Assembly (NCBI GenBank): GCA_018436785.1
Contig: JAHDKR010000085.1
Span: 1 to 54,422, forward strand
Length of the DNA: 54,422 bases
Origin: Synergistaceae bacterium
Lineage (GTDB): Bacteria; Synergistota; Synergistia; Synergistales; Aminobacteriaceae
Direction: 5' to 3'
In this document: one piece after another, positions 1 to 8,057 of the stretch
Layout of the letters: the number at the start of each line of letters is the position of its first letter
Numbering within the stretch: the first letter of the stretch is position 1
Position numbers and translations under genes: made by a program
Notes under the pieces: generated by a model
What the model was told of the DNA's origin: nothing
The model's input: only the letters and a program-made list of their open reading frames with translations
The model's database searches: none

Positions 1-1
1 C

Positions 2-949
2 CTCGAAGAGCGTATCGACATGGATGTCAGGGCCGCTTTTTCACGCATGCACACGGGGGAGCATATTCTCTCGCGAGTGCTCGAACGGGCGAACCCGCCG
101 CTTCATGTGTACAAGGTGGCTATCGGTGAAGAAGAGAGCGCGGTCTTTCTTACTTTTCCCGGAGAGGTGTGCTGGGACATGCTCTTTGCCGCGGAGGACG
201 AGGCAAACCTGGTCGTCGAAAGGAATCTTCCTGTAGAAACTCTCTACCTTGCCAGGGAGGAGGCGGAACAGCTTCCCGGCATCAAGGGAAATTGGGGGAG
301 AATTGCAGACGACACGATACGGGTTGTCCGCATTCCCGGTTTTGATACCATTGCCTGTTCCGGGTCGCACGTTTCCGCTACGGGCGAGGTTGGGGATATC
401 TTCGTTACGGGATTCCGGGGAGCTTCCCCCGAATGGGAAGTAAAGTTTACCGCGAAGGGGAGAAAGATGCGCAACGAGTACAGCCAAGTGAGCCGCCGGA
501 TGGTACGGAGCGTGGGGTGTCCGCTTTCGCGGCTTGAGGACGTCTTCTCGGGACTGCGGGACGAGAACGCCGCGCTCGGCAAGACTCTGGAGAAGGCTGC
601 GCAGTTGGTTGCCATACCCTGGGATTGCTCGGAAACGGGCGGAGTTTCCCTTTATACCGCGGTCATTCCCGGAGTTCCGAAGGAGCTCGTGACGGCTGCG
701 GCGCGCAGATGGTCCGACGCCCACCCCGGGGGGATCGCGCTTCTGTTGCTCCCCGACCCGGAGAAAGAGGGGGGAGCGTTTCTCCTCTACAGAGGCGCTG
801 CGGTAGAGCGTGACTTTTCTCGCTTCCTGAAATCGTCGCCCTCTCTTGAAGCCAGAGGAGGGGGGCGAAGCGACTGGCTGAACGGCGCTTCGTCCTGTAT
901 GGATCCGGGAGCGTGGACGCAGGAAATAGAAAGGTATATGTCGGAATAA
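2..949 (+). CDS. Alanyl-tRNA editing (AlaX/AlaRS-like) protein, 5' partial
   Basis: The protein resembles the editing half of alanyl-tRNA synthetase, which hydrolyses Ser/Gly mischarged on tRNA-Ala. It shows the metal-binding pair HTGEH (His 11 and 15 counted from the ATG at 20) and CSGSH about 100 residues later. A C-terminal DHHA1-like region ends in a glycine-rich GGGRSDW motif. No aminoacylation domain is visible, so it would act in trans. The frame stays open to the left edge, and the residues just before the ATG at 20 (LEERID) match the sequence that normally precedes the HxxxH motif. The true start therefore probably lies outside the window. It converges on the TAXI gene across a shared terminator. 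Family assignment is fairly sure; exact substrate is not. Confidence 0.82.
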   Translation, partial: LEERIDMDVRAAFSRMHTGEHILSRVLERANPPLHVYKVAIGEEESAVFLTFPGEVCWDMLFAAEDEANLVVERNLPVETLYLAREEAEQLPGIKGNWGRIADDTIRVVRIPGFDTIACSGSHVSATGEVGDIFVTGFRGASPEWEVKFTAKGRKMRNEYSQVSRRMVRSVGCPLSRLEDVFSGLRDENAALGKTLEKAAQLVAIPWDCSETGGVSLYTAVIPGVPKELVTAAARRWSDAHPGGIALLLLPDPEKEGGAFLLYRGAAVERDFSRFLKSSPSLEARGGGRSDWLNGASSCMDPGAWTQEIERYMSE

Positions 950-950
950 A

Positions 951-980
951 AAAGAAGGCGGCCGGAGAGCCGCCTTCTTT
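951..980. terminator. Bidirectional intrinsic terminator
   Basis: A perfect 12-bp inverted repeat (951-962 with 969-980) with a 6-nt loop lies between two convergent genes. Read on the minus strand it is followed by a run of six T, which makes it a strong terminator for the TAXI gene. On the + strand the T-run is shorter (CTTCTTT). Confidence 0.85.
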
Positions 981-1005
981 CATTGAGAAACTGGGAAAGG
1001 CGCCG

Positions 1006-1968
1006 CTACTTGATAGCGGGAACCTTCATGCCCTTCTCGGTGTAGAACTTCGCCGCGCCCGGATGTACGGGGACGGAGACGCCGTCGAGCGCTGTTTCGA
1101 GGGTGATCAGCTTCGCCTTCGCGTGGACCTTGTGCAGGTCGGCGATGTTGTCCCAGAGAGCCTTGGTGAACTTGTAGACGACGTCGTCGGAAAGCTGCGC
1201 GTCGCAGACGAGCATCGCCATGACGGCGGGAGTCGGAGTGTCCTGATCAACGCCGTTATAGGTGCCGGCGGGGATGGTGTCCTTGATGAAGAAGGGGAAT
1301 TCCTTGACGAGCTTGCTCATGAACTCGTCGTTGAAGCTGACGAGGCCGATGTCATGAGTGGTCGCCAGGTCCATGAGGGAGGATGTGGGGTAGCCGGCGA
1401 CGACGAAACCGACGTCGAGCTGCCCATCCTTGAAGCGCTGGGTGGTGTTGTTGAAGTCGAGGAAATCGGTCTGCATATCGCTGAACTTGATCCCCGCCAC
1501 CTTCAGAATCGCGGATACGTCGCCGAGCACGCCCGAGCCGGGAGCGCCGACGGAGACTCTTTTGCCGTTTATGTCCATGATGTCGCTCACGCCGCTCCCC
1601 TTAAGGGTGACGCAGTGGACGTGCTCAGGGTACAGGGAGGCCACAACGCGGATATTGTCATACTTCTCTTTGAACGGAGACATTCCCTTTGCTGCCCAGA
1701 AGGCGATGTCGTTCTGGGCAAAAGCCATCTCGATCTGATGGGTGCCGATAAGGTTGATGTTGGCTGCGGAAGCGTTGCCGGTTTCGGAAGTGACCTGGAA
1801 GTCGGGGACATTTCTGCTGATGATGTCGGCAATGCCGCCGCCGAGGGGATAGTAGGTGCCGCCCGTGCCGCCCGTGGCGATGGAAATGAAGGTCGTTGCG
1901 GACGCCGCGCCCGCGAAAATGGAGACCATAAGAAGAAGAGCAAGACCTGCGGTGAATTTCTTATTCAT
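1006..1968 (-). CDS. TAXI-family TRAP transporter solute-binding protein
   Basis: A 320-residue periplasmic binding protein with a clear signal peptide (MNKKF, then a hydrophobic core, cleavage likely after ASA at about 24). The mature N terminus contains the TAXI hallmark ISIATGGTGGTYYPLGG, followed by ETGNASAANINL and FAQNDIA typical of the family. These proteins deliver ligands (often glutamate or other carboxylates) to a fused DctQM-type permease. No permease gene lies beside it here, so its partner must be elsewhere or outside the window. AGGAGG at 1978-1983 lies 9 nt before the ATG. A good promoter lies about 110 bases upstream and a terminator directly downstream, so it is probably transcribed alone. 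Confidence 0.93.
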   Translation of the reverse strand: MNKKFTAGLALLLMVSIFAGAASATTFISIATGGTGGTYYPLGGGIADIISRNVPDFQVTSETGNASAANINLIGTHQIEMAFAQNDIAFWAAKGMSPFKEKYDNIRVVASLYPEHVHCVTLKGSGVSDIMDINGKRVSVGAPGSGVLGDVSAILKVAGIKFSDMQTDFLDFNNTTQRFKDGQLDVGFVVAGYPTSSLMDLATTHDIGLVSFNDEFMSKLVKEFPFFIKDTIPAGTYNGVDQDTPTPAVMAMLVCDAQLSDDVVYKFTKALWDNIADLHKVHAKAKLITLETALDGVSVPVHPGAAKFYTEKGMKVPAIK

Positions 1969-2077
1969 ATGTGTATTCCTCCTAGCTTGAATTTGTGGTG
2001 CTTTGAATGATTCAAAAACTCGCGTGTATTTTGTTCCCCCCTTTTTATTTAAATTGAGCGTTCTCTTTGCCTCCTAT

Positions 2078-2106
2078 AGTATAGGACGAATTCCCCGGGG
2101 TATCAA
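2078..2106 (-). promoter_or_regulatory. Sigma-70-type promoter for the TAXI gene
   Basis: On the minus strand TTGATA (2101-2106) is followed after exactly 17 bases by TATACT (2078-2083). Transcription would start near 2071, leaving a leader of about 100 nt before the ATG. I see no recognised riboswitch in the leader. Confidence 0.65.
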
Positions 2107-2146
2107 GAAACTCTTGTGATTTTTTATTGAATCTCTGGAAGGAAAA

Positions 2147-2175
2147 GTGACTCTTGCCTCAAATTCCTTTATAAT
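2147..2175 (+). promoter_or_regulatory. Sigma-70-type promoter for the hutP-like gene
   Basis: GTGACT (2147-2152) is separated by 17 bases from a perfect TATAAT (2170-2175), about 30 bases ahead of the GTG start at 2211. It is divergent from the TAXI promoter. Confidence 0.55.
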
Positions 2176-2210
2176 GGGATTCAGAACTCACCAGAGAGGA
2201 GCTGTATGTT

Positions 2211-2798
2211 GTGATCTGGAAGAATATCTTCAAGAATCCCCAGGACGAAGACATTGAGGAGGAACCCGTCGAGATGGAGCTTTTGCAAGGGATGGAGGAG
2301 GAGAGGGAGCCCGTTACGCTGCAGATGAACGGGCCGAGCGCTGATTCGGAGAGAAGCTCGATCGAACTCAATCTCAAGATACGTATCGACGACGAAAATC
2401 AGGCGGGGAGAGCCGCCCTTCTCCTCGCATCGACGACGACCAGCGAGGCGGAGAACATTTTCAAGAGAGAGCTGGCTTCCCTGGGTTGGAAATCGGTGGC
2501 GACGGAAGTCGGGGGACTTGCTGGAGACCTTCCTCAGAAGATCACAAGGGCGCTTGTCGGGGCTTCGCTCAACGCGGGGGTGGTGGAGAAAAAAAGGAAC
2601 GAGATGCATGCGCTGATGCACGCCGCGCTGGAAGCGTTGGACGGTTTTCTCGTCGTAGGCATGCTCGAAGCGAGCGTCGGCGCGAAGATCGCCATCGTCC
2701 GGAACAATCGCTGGATCTCCGTCGCCGTCATGGGAGATACGGCCTACCATGCCGTCGCGCATCACGAACGCTGCGGCCTCGGAGTCATGCATATCTGA
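2211..2798 (+). CDS. hutP: HutP-family RNA-binding regulator
   Basis: B. subtilis HutP is an antiterminator that binds RNA when loaded with L-histidine and Mg2+. The last 110 residues here match that family in order: ELASLGWK, HALMHAALEAL, MLEASVGAKIAIVR, WISVAVMGD and a GLGVMHI end. The metal/histidine ligands appear kept: His133 and His137 in HxxxH, and a histidine at 184/185. Residues 1-60 are an acidic extension absent from the short Bacillus protein. Start is GTG at 2211, with AGAGGAG at 2195-2201. No hut catabolic gene or obvious target terminator lies in this window, so its regulon is unknown. Family assignment is confident; histidine as ligand is inference. Confidence 0.8.
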   Translation: MIWKNIFKNPQDEDIEEEPVEMELLQGMEEEREPVTLQMNGPSADSERSSIELNLKIRIDDENQAGRAALLLASTTTSEAENIFKRELASLGWKSVATEVGGLAGDLPQKITRALVGASLNAGVVEKKRNEMHALMHAALEALDGFLVVGMLEASVGAKIAIVRNNRWISVAVMGDTAYHAVAHHERCGLGVMHI

Positions 2799-2832
2799 AG
2801 GGAGAAAATCGGTCCCGGAAGAAAATTTGCTC

Positions 2833-2861
2833 TTGCGTCCGGGGCCTTCCTGTGCTAAAGT
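2833..2861 (+). promoter_or_regulatory. Possible promoter for rpmE
   Basis: TTGCGT (2833-2838), 17-base spacer, TAAAGT (2856-2861), in the 120-base gap between the hutP-like gene and rpmE. Both boxes are imperfect, so this is tentative. Confidence 0.3.
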
Positions 2862-2918
2862 TTCTCTTCGTTTGGAGATATATGCAAGGCTTTACGATAA
2901 TTTCGGAGGTGCCCATAG

Positions 2919-3152
2919 ATGAAAAAAGATATTCATCCTCACTACGAGAAGTGCACGGTGAACTGTGCATGCGGAAATTCTTTCGAGACCCGTTCGACGC
3001 AGAAGGAGATTCGCGTCGGCGTTTGTTCCTCCTGCCACCCCTTCTTCACCGGGAAGAAGGGCAGCCGTGTGCTCACGGAGGCCGGAAGACTCGAGAAATT
3101 CCAGAAGAAGTACGAGGGAATCAACTACGGCCAGAAGGAAAGCGCGGAATAG
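2919..3152 (+). CDS. rpmE: 50S ribosomal protein bL31 (zinc-binding form)
   Basis: A 77-residue protein starting [12 protein letters not shown], the classic bL31 opening. Cysteines at 16, 18, 36 and 39 form the zinc site, so this is the C+ (zinc-containing) paralogue type rather than the zinc-independent one induced by zinc starvation. GGAGGT (2905-2910) lies 8 nt before the ATG. A strong terminator follows at once, so rpmE is probably expressed as a short unit. The position close ahead of DUF1385-prfA-prmC is the common bacterial arrangement, here interrupted by thyX. Confidence 0.97.
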   Translation: MKKDIHPHYEKCTVNCACGNSFETRSTQKEIRVGVCSSCHPFFTGKKGSRVLTEAGRLEKFQKKYEGINYGQKESAE

Positions 3153-3161
3153 GACAACGAC

Positions 3162-3186
3162 GAGGGGGCTTCGGTCCCCTCTTTTT
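3162..3186 (+). terminator. Intrinsic terminator after rpmE
   Basis: GAGGGG (3162-3167) pairs with CCCCTC (3176-3181) around a CTTCGG-containing loop, followed by five T (3182-3186). Confidence 0.85.
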
Positions 3187-3205
3187 CGGAAAGGAAGTGG
3201 GCTGT

Positions 3206-3901
3206 ATGCGCTGCGGCGTCCTCCTTCTCTCCTTCACGCCCCGGCCTGATGCTGTTGTCGCCGCTGCGGCAAAACTCTGTTACAGCGACGTTTCGGCTGC
3301 GGACCTTCTCTCGGATGAATCTTCGGAGAAGATGCGCGGTCTGTTGCGTCATATACGCGCAAGCGGTCATTTCTCCCCGTTCGAGCACGCCTCCTTCACC
3401 TTTGCCGTGGACGGATTGAGCCGGGTAACCTCTCATCAGCTTGTCCGCCACAGAATAGCTTCCTTTAGCCAGCAGAGCCAGCGGTACGTGACGATGGGAG
3501 AGCCCGATGTCGTTGTACCGCCTTCCATTGCGGAACGCCCCGAACTCACGGACGGTTTTCTCGAAATGACCAGATCGGCGCACGCTTTCTACCGGAAGCT
3601 CGTCGAAAGCGGCGTTCCGAAGGAGGATGCCCGCTACATTTTGCCCCATGGCTGGAGCACACGGCTTGTCATGACGATGAACGCGCGGGAGCTCCATCAT
3701 TTTTTCACACTCCGGCTCTGCCGCAGGGCGCAGTGGGAGATTCGGAATCTGGCGCGGGAGATGCTTCTCGCGGTGCGTGAGGCGGCGCCCCTGCTCTTCG
3801 AGACGGCGGGGCCGTCGTGCCTGGTTCGCGGACGCTGCGAGGAGAAGTCTCCGTGCGGCCGCCCGTTTGCGTCTCTTGAGGAACTTTTGGATGATAATTA
3901 A
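3206..3901 (+). CDS. thyX: FAD-dependent thymidylate synthase ThyX
   Basis: Makes dTMP from dUMP using methylene-tetrahydrofolate, FAD and NADPH, replacing classical ThyA. The ThyX signature RHR-x7-S is at residues 81-91 (RHRIASFSQQS), followed by QRY. Length is 231 residues, normal for the family. The reading frame extends far upstream without a stop, but the ATG at 3206 has AAGGAAG 8 nt ahead and gives the expected N terminus; a GTG at 3197 is the alternative. The end overlaps an upstream possible start of the next gene, consistent with co-transcription with DUF1385-prfA-prmC. Confidence 0.95.
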   Translation: MRCGVLLLSFTPRPDAVVAAAAKLCYSDVSAADLLSDESSEKMRGLLRHIRASGHFSPFEHASFTFAVDGLSRVTSHQLVRHRIASFSQQSQRYVTMGEPDVVVPPSIAERPELTDGFLEMTRSAHAFYRKLVESGVPKEDARYILPHGWSTRLVMTMNARELHHFFTLRLCRRAQWEIRNLAREMLLAVREAAPLLFETAGPSCLVRGRCEEKSPCGRPFASLEELLDDN

Positions 3902-3914
3902 GTGTGAGGTGAAC

Positions 3915-4853
3915 ATGAAGAGATTATTTGCGTCGATGCTCCTCTTCCTTGCGGAAGGGCTTGAGCAGAAGAGAATACCGGTCGGCGGCCAGGCGGTCAT
4001 CGAAGGCGTTCTTATGAAGGGTCCGGAGCGCTGGGGACTTTCGGTCAGAAAACCGGACGGAGAGATCGAGAACGAGACGTGGCAAAGCTTCTCGCGGACG
4101 AAGCGGATGCCGTGGAAGCTTCCGATAGTGCGCGGCGTCGTGACGATGGTGGAGATGATGACGGTCGGTTTCCGCGCGCTGAACAAGTCCGCGCAGATCG
4201 CCGTCGGTGAAGAAGAAAAAATAACGCCGAAGGAGTTTCTCCTCTCGGTCCTTGTCGCCATTGGGGCGGTCGTCGGACTGTTCATCGCCTTGCCGCTTTG
4301 GCTCTCCGATCTTGCCGTCACTTCGTGGGGGCTGACGCAAACCGGAAAAAACATTCTCGAAGGATGTGTCAGGGGCCTTGTCTTTATCGCCTACGTAGGG
4401 GGGATCGGCCTCTGGAGCGAGATACGGCAAGTTTTCCGCTACCACGGGGCGGAGCACAAGACGATCAACGCCTTTGAATCCGGCGCCGACATGACGCCCG
4501 AGAACATACGGAAATTTTCGCGGATTCATCCGCGGTGCGGCACATCGTTCCTCCTCATCGTCGTTGCGGTGAGCATCGTGGTCTTCTCCATCGCGGGAAG
4601 CGGCTCCATCCTCTGGAGAATCGGCAGCAGGATCGTGCTTCTTCCGCTGGTCATGGGAATTTCCTACGAGATCATCAAAGGAGCCTCTTGCGCCGGTATT
4701 CTGGGCAGGATCCTCATGGCTCCGGCAATGTCCTTCCAGTATCTCACGACGCGGGAGCCGGACGAGAAGCAGATCGAAGTCGCCCTGACGTCGCTTGAGA
4801 CGGCGCTTGGCCGTAAACTCTCGCCTGTTGCGGCGGAGGCGCCTGCTGAATGA
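3915..4853 (+). CDS. DUF1385 (YqhQ-like) membrane protein
   Basis: A 312-residue protein of the DUF1385 family, whose hallmark is the N-terminal VGGQAVIEGVLMKGP segment. At least four hydrophobic stretches follow (FLLSVLVAIGAVVGLFIALP, CVRGLVFIAYVGGIGLW, FLLIVVAVSIVVFSI, IVLLPLVMGISYEI). It also has the family motif RYHGAEHKTINAFE and RIHPRCGTSFL. The molecular function of the family is not established; it sits beside prfA in many bacteria, as here. ATG 3915 follows GAGGTGA closely; ATG 3891, overlapping the thyX stop and preceded by GAGGAA, is an alternative start. Its TGA overlaps the prfA ATG. Confidence 0.9.
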   Translation: MKRLFASMLLFLAEGLEQKRIPVGGQAVIEGVLMKGPERWGLSVRKPDGEIENETWQSFSRTKRMPWKLPIVRGVVTMVEMMTVGFRALNKSAQIAVGEEEKITPKEFLLSVLVAIGAVVGLFIALPLWLSDLAVTSWGLTQTGKNILEGCVRGLVFIAYVGGIGLWSEIRQVFRYHGAEHKTINAFESGADMTPENIRKFSRIHPRCGTSFLLIVVAVSIVVFSIAGSGSILWRIGSRIVLLPLVMGISYEIIKGASCAGILGRILMAPAMSFQYLTTREPDEKQIEVALTSLETALGRKLSPVAAEAPAE

Positions 4854-5926
4854 ACTTCCAAGACAAGCTGAGCGAGCTCGAAAGGGATTTTGAAGAAACA
4901 GAAGCCAAGATGGCCGACCCTGCCTTTCACTCGAATATGAAGGAGCTGCAAGGACTGGCGAAGCGCCATTCGAAGCTCGCTCCCGTTGTCTCCAAGTTCC
5001 GCGAGTTTAAAAAAGTAACCGTTGACCTCGAAGAGGCGCGGTCGCTGCTTCACTGCGGCGATCCGGAGATGGAGTCGCTCGCCAAGGATGAACTCTCCTC
5101 AAAAGAAGATCGTCTCCGGGAGATCGAAGAGGAGATGAAACTCCTTCTTCTGCCCGAGGACCCGAACGACGAAAAGAGCGTTATTGTGGAAATCCGCGCC
5201 GGGACGGGGGGGGAGGAGGCCGCGCTCTTTGCCGCGAACCTCTTCCGGATGTACACACGCTTCGCGGAGCGCGAGGGGTGGAGAACCGAGATCGTCGACT
5301 ACAACGAGACCGGTATCGGCGGATACAAGGAGATTATCTTCCGGATCGACGGCGACGGCGTGTACAGCAAGCTCAAGTTCGAGAGCGGCGTGCACAGGGT
5401 GCAGCGCGTTCCCGCGACAGAGGCCGCCGGAAGGATACATACCTCCGCGGCGACAGTCGCGGTGCTTCCCGAGGTGGAGGATGTCGACGTTGAGATCCGG
5501 ACCGAGGATCTGAAAATAGACACCTACCGTTCGAGCGGGGCGGGCGGGCAGTACGTCAACATGACGGACTCCGCAGTAAGGATTACGCACCTCCCGACGG
5601 GCGTCGTGGCCACCTGCCAGGACGAACGCTCACAGCTGAAGAACAGGGTAAAGGCGATGGCCTACCTTCGCGCCAAGCTGTACGACCTCGAGCTGCAGAA
5701 GCAAAACGATGAAGTAGCCTCCGAACGCAGGGGGCAGATAGGCTCGGGGGACCGTTCGGAGCGTATTCGGACCTACAATTTCCCTCAGAACAGAATCTCC
5801 GATCATCGCATCGGGATGACCCTCTACAAGCTGGACCAGTATCTGGACGGCGATCTTTACGAACTCGTCGACGCCATGACAATGGCCGACCAGTCGCAGA
5901 AACTCCACGCTATCGAGGCGAACTAG
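4850..5926 (+). CDS. prfA: Peptide chain release factor 1
   Basis: RF1 recognises UAA and UAG and triggers peptide release. The 358-residue protein carries the RF1-type codon-recognition tripeptide PAT at 188-190 (not the RF2 SPF) and the catalytic GGQ at 232-234 in GAGGQYVNMTDSAVR. Start ATG overlaps the stop of the DUF1385 gene by four bases. The next gene, prmC, methylates the glutamine of the GGQ motif, so substrate and modifier are co-encoded 1 base apart. Confidence 0.98.
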   Translation: MNFQDKLSELERDFEETEAKMADPAFHSNMKELQGLAKRHSKLAPVVSKFREFKKVTVDLEEARSLLHCGDPEMESLAKDELSSKEDRLREIEEEMKLLLLPEDPNDEKSVIVEIRAGTGGEEAALFAANLFRMYTRFAEREGWRTEIVDYNETGIGGYKEIIFRIDGDGVYSKLKFESGVHRVQRVPATEAAGRIHTSAATVAVLPEVEDVDVEIRTEDLKIDTYRSSGAGGQYVNMTDSAVRITHLPTGVVATCQDERSQLKNRVKAMAYLRAKLYDLELQKQNDEVASERRGQIGSGDRSERIRTYNFPQNRISDHRIGMTLYKLDQYLDGDLYELVDAMTMADQSQKLHAIEAN

Positions 5927-5927
5927 C

Positions 5928-6773
5928 ATGACCGCAGCCGAGGCCAGGAGAAGGCTCGTCCGCGAACTTTCAGCGGCGGGAGTCTTTTCTCCCGGCCTCG
6001 AAGCGGATGTGATCCTTTCAGTTGCGTGCGGCGTATCGTCCGCGCTCCTTCGTGCCCGACCCGATTTCGAGCTGACCGAAGAGAATGTTTCGGAACTCGC
6101 CCGCATCACCGGACGGCGCGCTCGAAGGGAGCCTCTCCAGTATATTCTCGGATCATGGGAATTTTACGGCCGCGCCCTTGAGACACCGCCGGGTGTCCTG
6201 ATTCCGAGGCCGGAGACGGAAGTGCTCGTTGAGAAAGCCCTGGAACGCCTTCCACCCGAAGGAGGCGTCTTTCTCGACTGGGGGACGGGGAGCGGGTGCA
6301 TCGCGCTTTCCCTCCTCTGCGAAAACGCTTCCGCCTGCGCTATAGCCGCCGATTGCAACCCTCGCGCGCTTCGAGTATCGTGGACGAACATGAAGCGCTG
6401 GGGCGTTCTCCGGAGGTGCCTCCTGTGGCATTCGCGCACTCCCGACGATCTTCCCGTCTCTCCCGCATCCCTCGATATGCTCGTAAGCAACCCGCCCTAT
6501 ATCCCGACGGACCGTATGAACACGCTCATGGAGGAGGTTCGGTACGAACCGCAATCCGCCTTGGACGGCGGTATAGACGGAGCGGACTGTTACAGGCGGC
6601 TTTTCATCGCAGGAGAACGGATGCTGCGCCGCGGAGGGAGTCTTCTCTTCGAGGCGGGCGACGGAGAACAGATTGCTTTTTTAGCGGGCATCGCTCCGGA
6701 GTGCTTTGAATTGGATGGAATTTTTGAGGATTTTTCGAAGTCGCCTCGCGTAATTGCATGGCGTCGTGTATAA
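5928..6773 (+). CDS. prmC: Release factor glutamine N5-methyltransferase PrmC
   Basis: AdoMet-dependent enzyme that methylates Gln234 of RF1. AdoMet-binding motif FLDWGTGSGCIALSL and catalytic NPPY at residues 188-191 (SNPPYIPT) are present. The 281-residue length is normal. It begins one base after the prfA stop and is translationally coupled with it. A TATAAT overlaps its stop codon and may serve the next gene. Confidence 0.96.
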   Translation: MTAAEARRRLVRELSAAGVFSPGLEADVILSVACGVSSALLRARPDFELTEENVSELARITGRRARREPLQYILGSWEFYGRALETPPGVLIPRPETEVLVEKALERLPPEGGVFLDWGTGSGCIALSLLCENASACAIAADCNPRALRVSWTNMKRWGVLRRCLLWHSRTPDDLPVSPASLDMLVSNPPYIPTDRMNTLMEEVRYEPQSALDGGIDGADCYRRLFIAGERMLRRGGSLLFEAGDGEQIAFLAGIAPECFELDGIFEDFSKSPRVIAWRRV

Positions 6774-6774
6774 T
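6769..6774 (+). promoter_or_regulatory. Possible -10 element for trxB
   Basis: A perfect TATAAT overlaps the prmC stop codon, 45 bases before the trxB ATG. No convincing -35 is found at 16-18 bases, so this is weak. Confidence 0.3.
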
Positions 6775-6818
6775 TTCGAAAAGAGATCATGTGTCTTATC
6801 TGGAGGGATAGTTTCGAT

Positions 6819-8006
6819 ATGGAAAAAAGAGAGCTTGTAATCATCGGTGCAGGGCCGGCCGGTTTATCGGCCGCGATCTACGGCAGAAGGGCCGGACTTG
6901 ACGTGCTTCTTCTCGAAAAGGGCGTGCCCGGCGGACAGATCAACATCACCGAGGAAATTGAGAACTGGCCCGGAGTGGAGCATGCCACCGGTCCGGAGCT
7001 TGGCAGGATGTTCAGAAGCCACGCCGAGAAGTTCAAGACCGAATTCCGCGATGTCGACGTTTCCAAGGTCGAAATTCGCGGCGACGCCAAGATCGTCGTC
7101 ACAAACAAGGGCGAGATTGAAGCCGAAGCGGTTATCATCGCCACCGGGGCCTATTTCCGCAGGCTCGGGTGCGAGGGCGAAGCCGAACATATCGGCCAGG
7201 GCGTGAGCTACTGCGCAGTCTGCGACGGCGCCTTCTTTGAAGGCGAGGAGATCGCGGTCGTCGGCGGCGGCAACACGGCCGTCGAAGAGGGCGTCTACCT
7301 CACGAACTTCGCTTCGAAAGTCTTCATCATCCACAGAAGAGACGAGTTCCGCGCCGATAGAGCGGCAGTCGAACATGCCATGTCGAATCCGAAGATTGTC
7401 CCGGTGTGGAACACCGTTGTCGAAAAGATCGAAGGCGACGGCATGGTCGAGAATCTGGTCCTGAAGAACCTCAAGACCGGCGAGGTCTCCAACCTTCCTG
7501 TGGCGGGCGTCTTCATGTTCGTCGGCCAGTCTCCCCACGACGAGTGTATCCGGGGGCTTGTTGACGCGTCGAAAGGCGGCTGGATCAAGACGAACGACGC
7601 CATGGAAACATCCGTCGAAGGCGTCTTCGCGGCTGGAGACGTCCGGGACAAGGGGCTTCGCCAGGTGATTACAGCGGCCTCCGACGGCGCAATCGCGGCA
7701 ATGAGCGCTTCCTCGTATATCAACGAACAGGTTCACTTGCGCTCGGTCCTCATCGAGCCCGCGCATGTGGTCGCGCTCTTCTACTCCAGCATCGACAGGG
7801 AGCAGGTCAAGCTCTCCGACGAGGTCGAGGCGCTCTCGCAGCAGAGCGGGAAGAAGGTTGCTCTTATCGACGGGTACAAAAATCACCGGATGGTGGAAAA
7901 GTTCGGCCTCGGTTCTCTTCCCGCAATGGTTGAACTCTCCTCCGGCACAGTGACCAGGAAGGCTTCCGTTGCCGCCGCTTCGGATGCCGCATCTTTTTTA
8001 AAGTAG
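6819..8006 (+). CDS. trxB: Thioredoxin reductase with C-terminal thioredoxin-like domain lacking CxxC
   Basis: Residues 1-302 are a standard NADPH-thioredoxin reductase. They contain the FAD motif GAGPAGLSAAIYG near 10, redox pair CAVC at 132-135, NADPH motif GGGNTAVEEGVYL near 149-161, HRRDEFRA at 172-179, and the C-terminal FAD motif GVFAAGDVRD. Residues 303-395 are extra. They read like a thioredoxin fold (VVALFYSS, then VEALSQQSGKKVALID, then KFGLGSLPAMVELSSGTV, including the cis-proline loop), but the WCGPC position reads SSIDREQ with no cysteine. The ATG at 6819 is preceded by GGAGGGA at 6802-6808. The reductase call is secure; the nature of the extension is inference. Confidence 0.93.
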   Translation: MEKRELVIIGAGPAGLSAAIYGRRAGLDVLLLEKGVPGGQINITEEIENWPGVEHATGPELGRMFRSHAEKFKTEFRDVDVSKVEIRGDAKIVVTNKGEIEAEAVIIATGAYFRRLGCEGEAEHIGQGVSYCAVCDGAFFEGEEIAVVGGGNTAVEEGVYLTNFASKVFIIHRRDEFRADRAAVEHAMSNPKIVPVWNTVVEKIEGDGMVENLVLKNLKTGEVSNLPVAGVFMFVGQSPHDECIRGLVDASKGGWIKTNDAMETSVEGVFAAGDVRDKGLRQVITAASDGAIAAMSASSYINEQVHLRSVLIEPAHVVALFYSSIDREQVKLSDEVEALSQQSGKKVALIDGYKNHRMVEKFGLGSLPAMVELSSGTVTRKASVAAASDAASFLK

Positions 8007-8016
8007 TTTTTCTCAA

Positions 8017-8057
8017 AGGGGGTCGTGTCATGCAGCAGGATGCGGCTCCCTCTTTTT
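8017..8057 (+). terminator. Likely terminator after trxB
   Basis: AGGGGGTCG (8017-8025) can pair with CGGCTCCCT (8043-8051), including two G-U pairs. The loop contains a small CAT/ATG helix, and TTTTT follows at 8053-8057. It overlaps the start of a doubtful 47-codon ORF. Confidence 0.45.

Noticed and set aside
2486..3205. Long upstream extension of the thyX frame
   Set aside because: It overlaps the hutP-like gene and rpmE and crosses a strong terminator; ThyX homology begins at the ATG at 3206.
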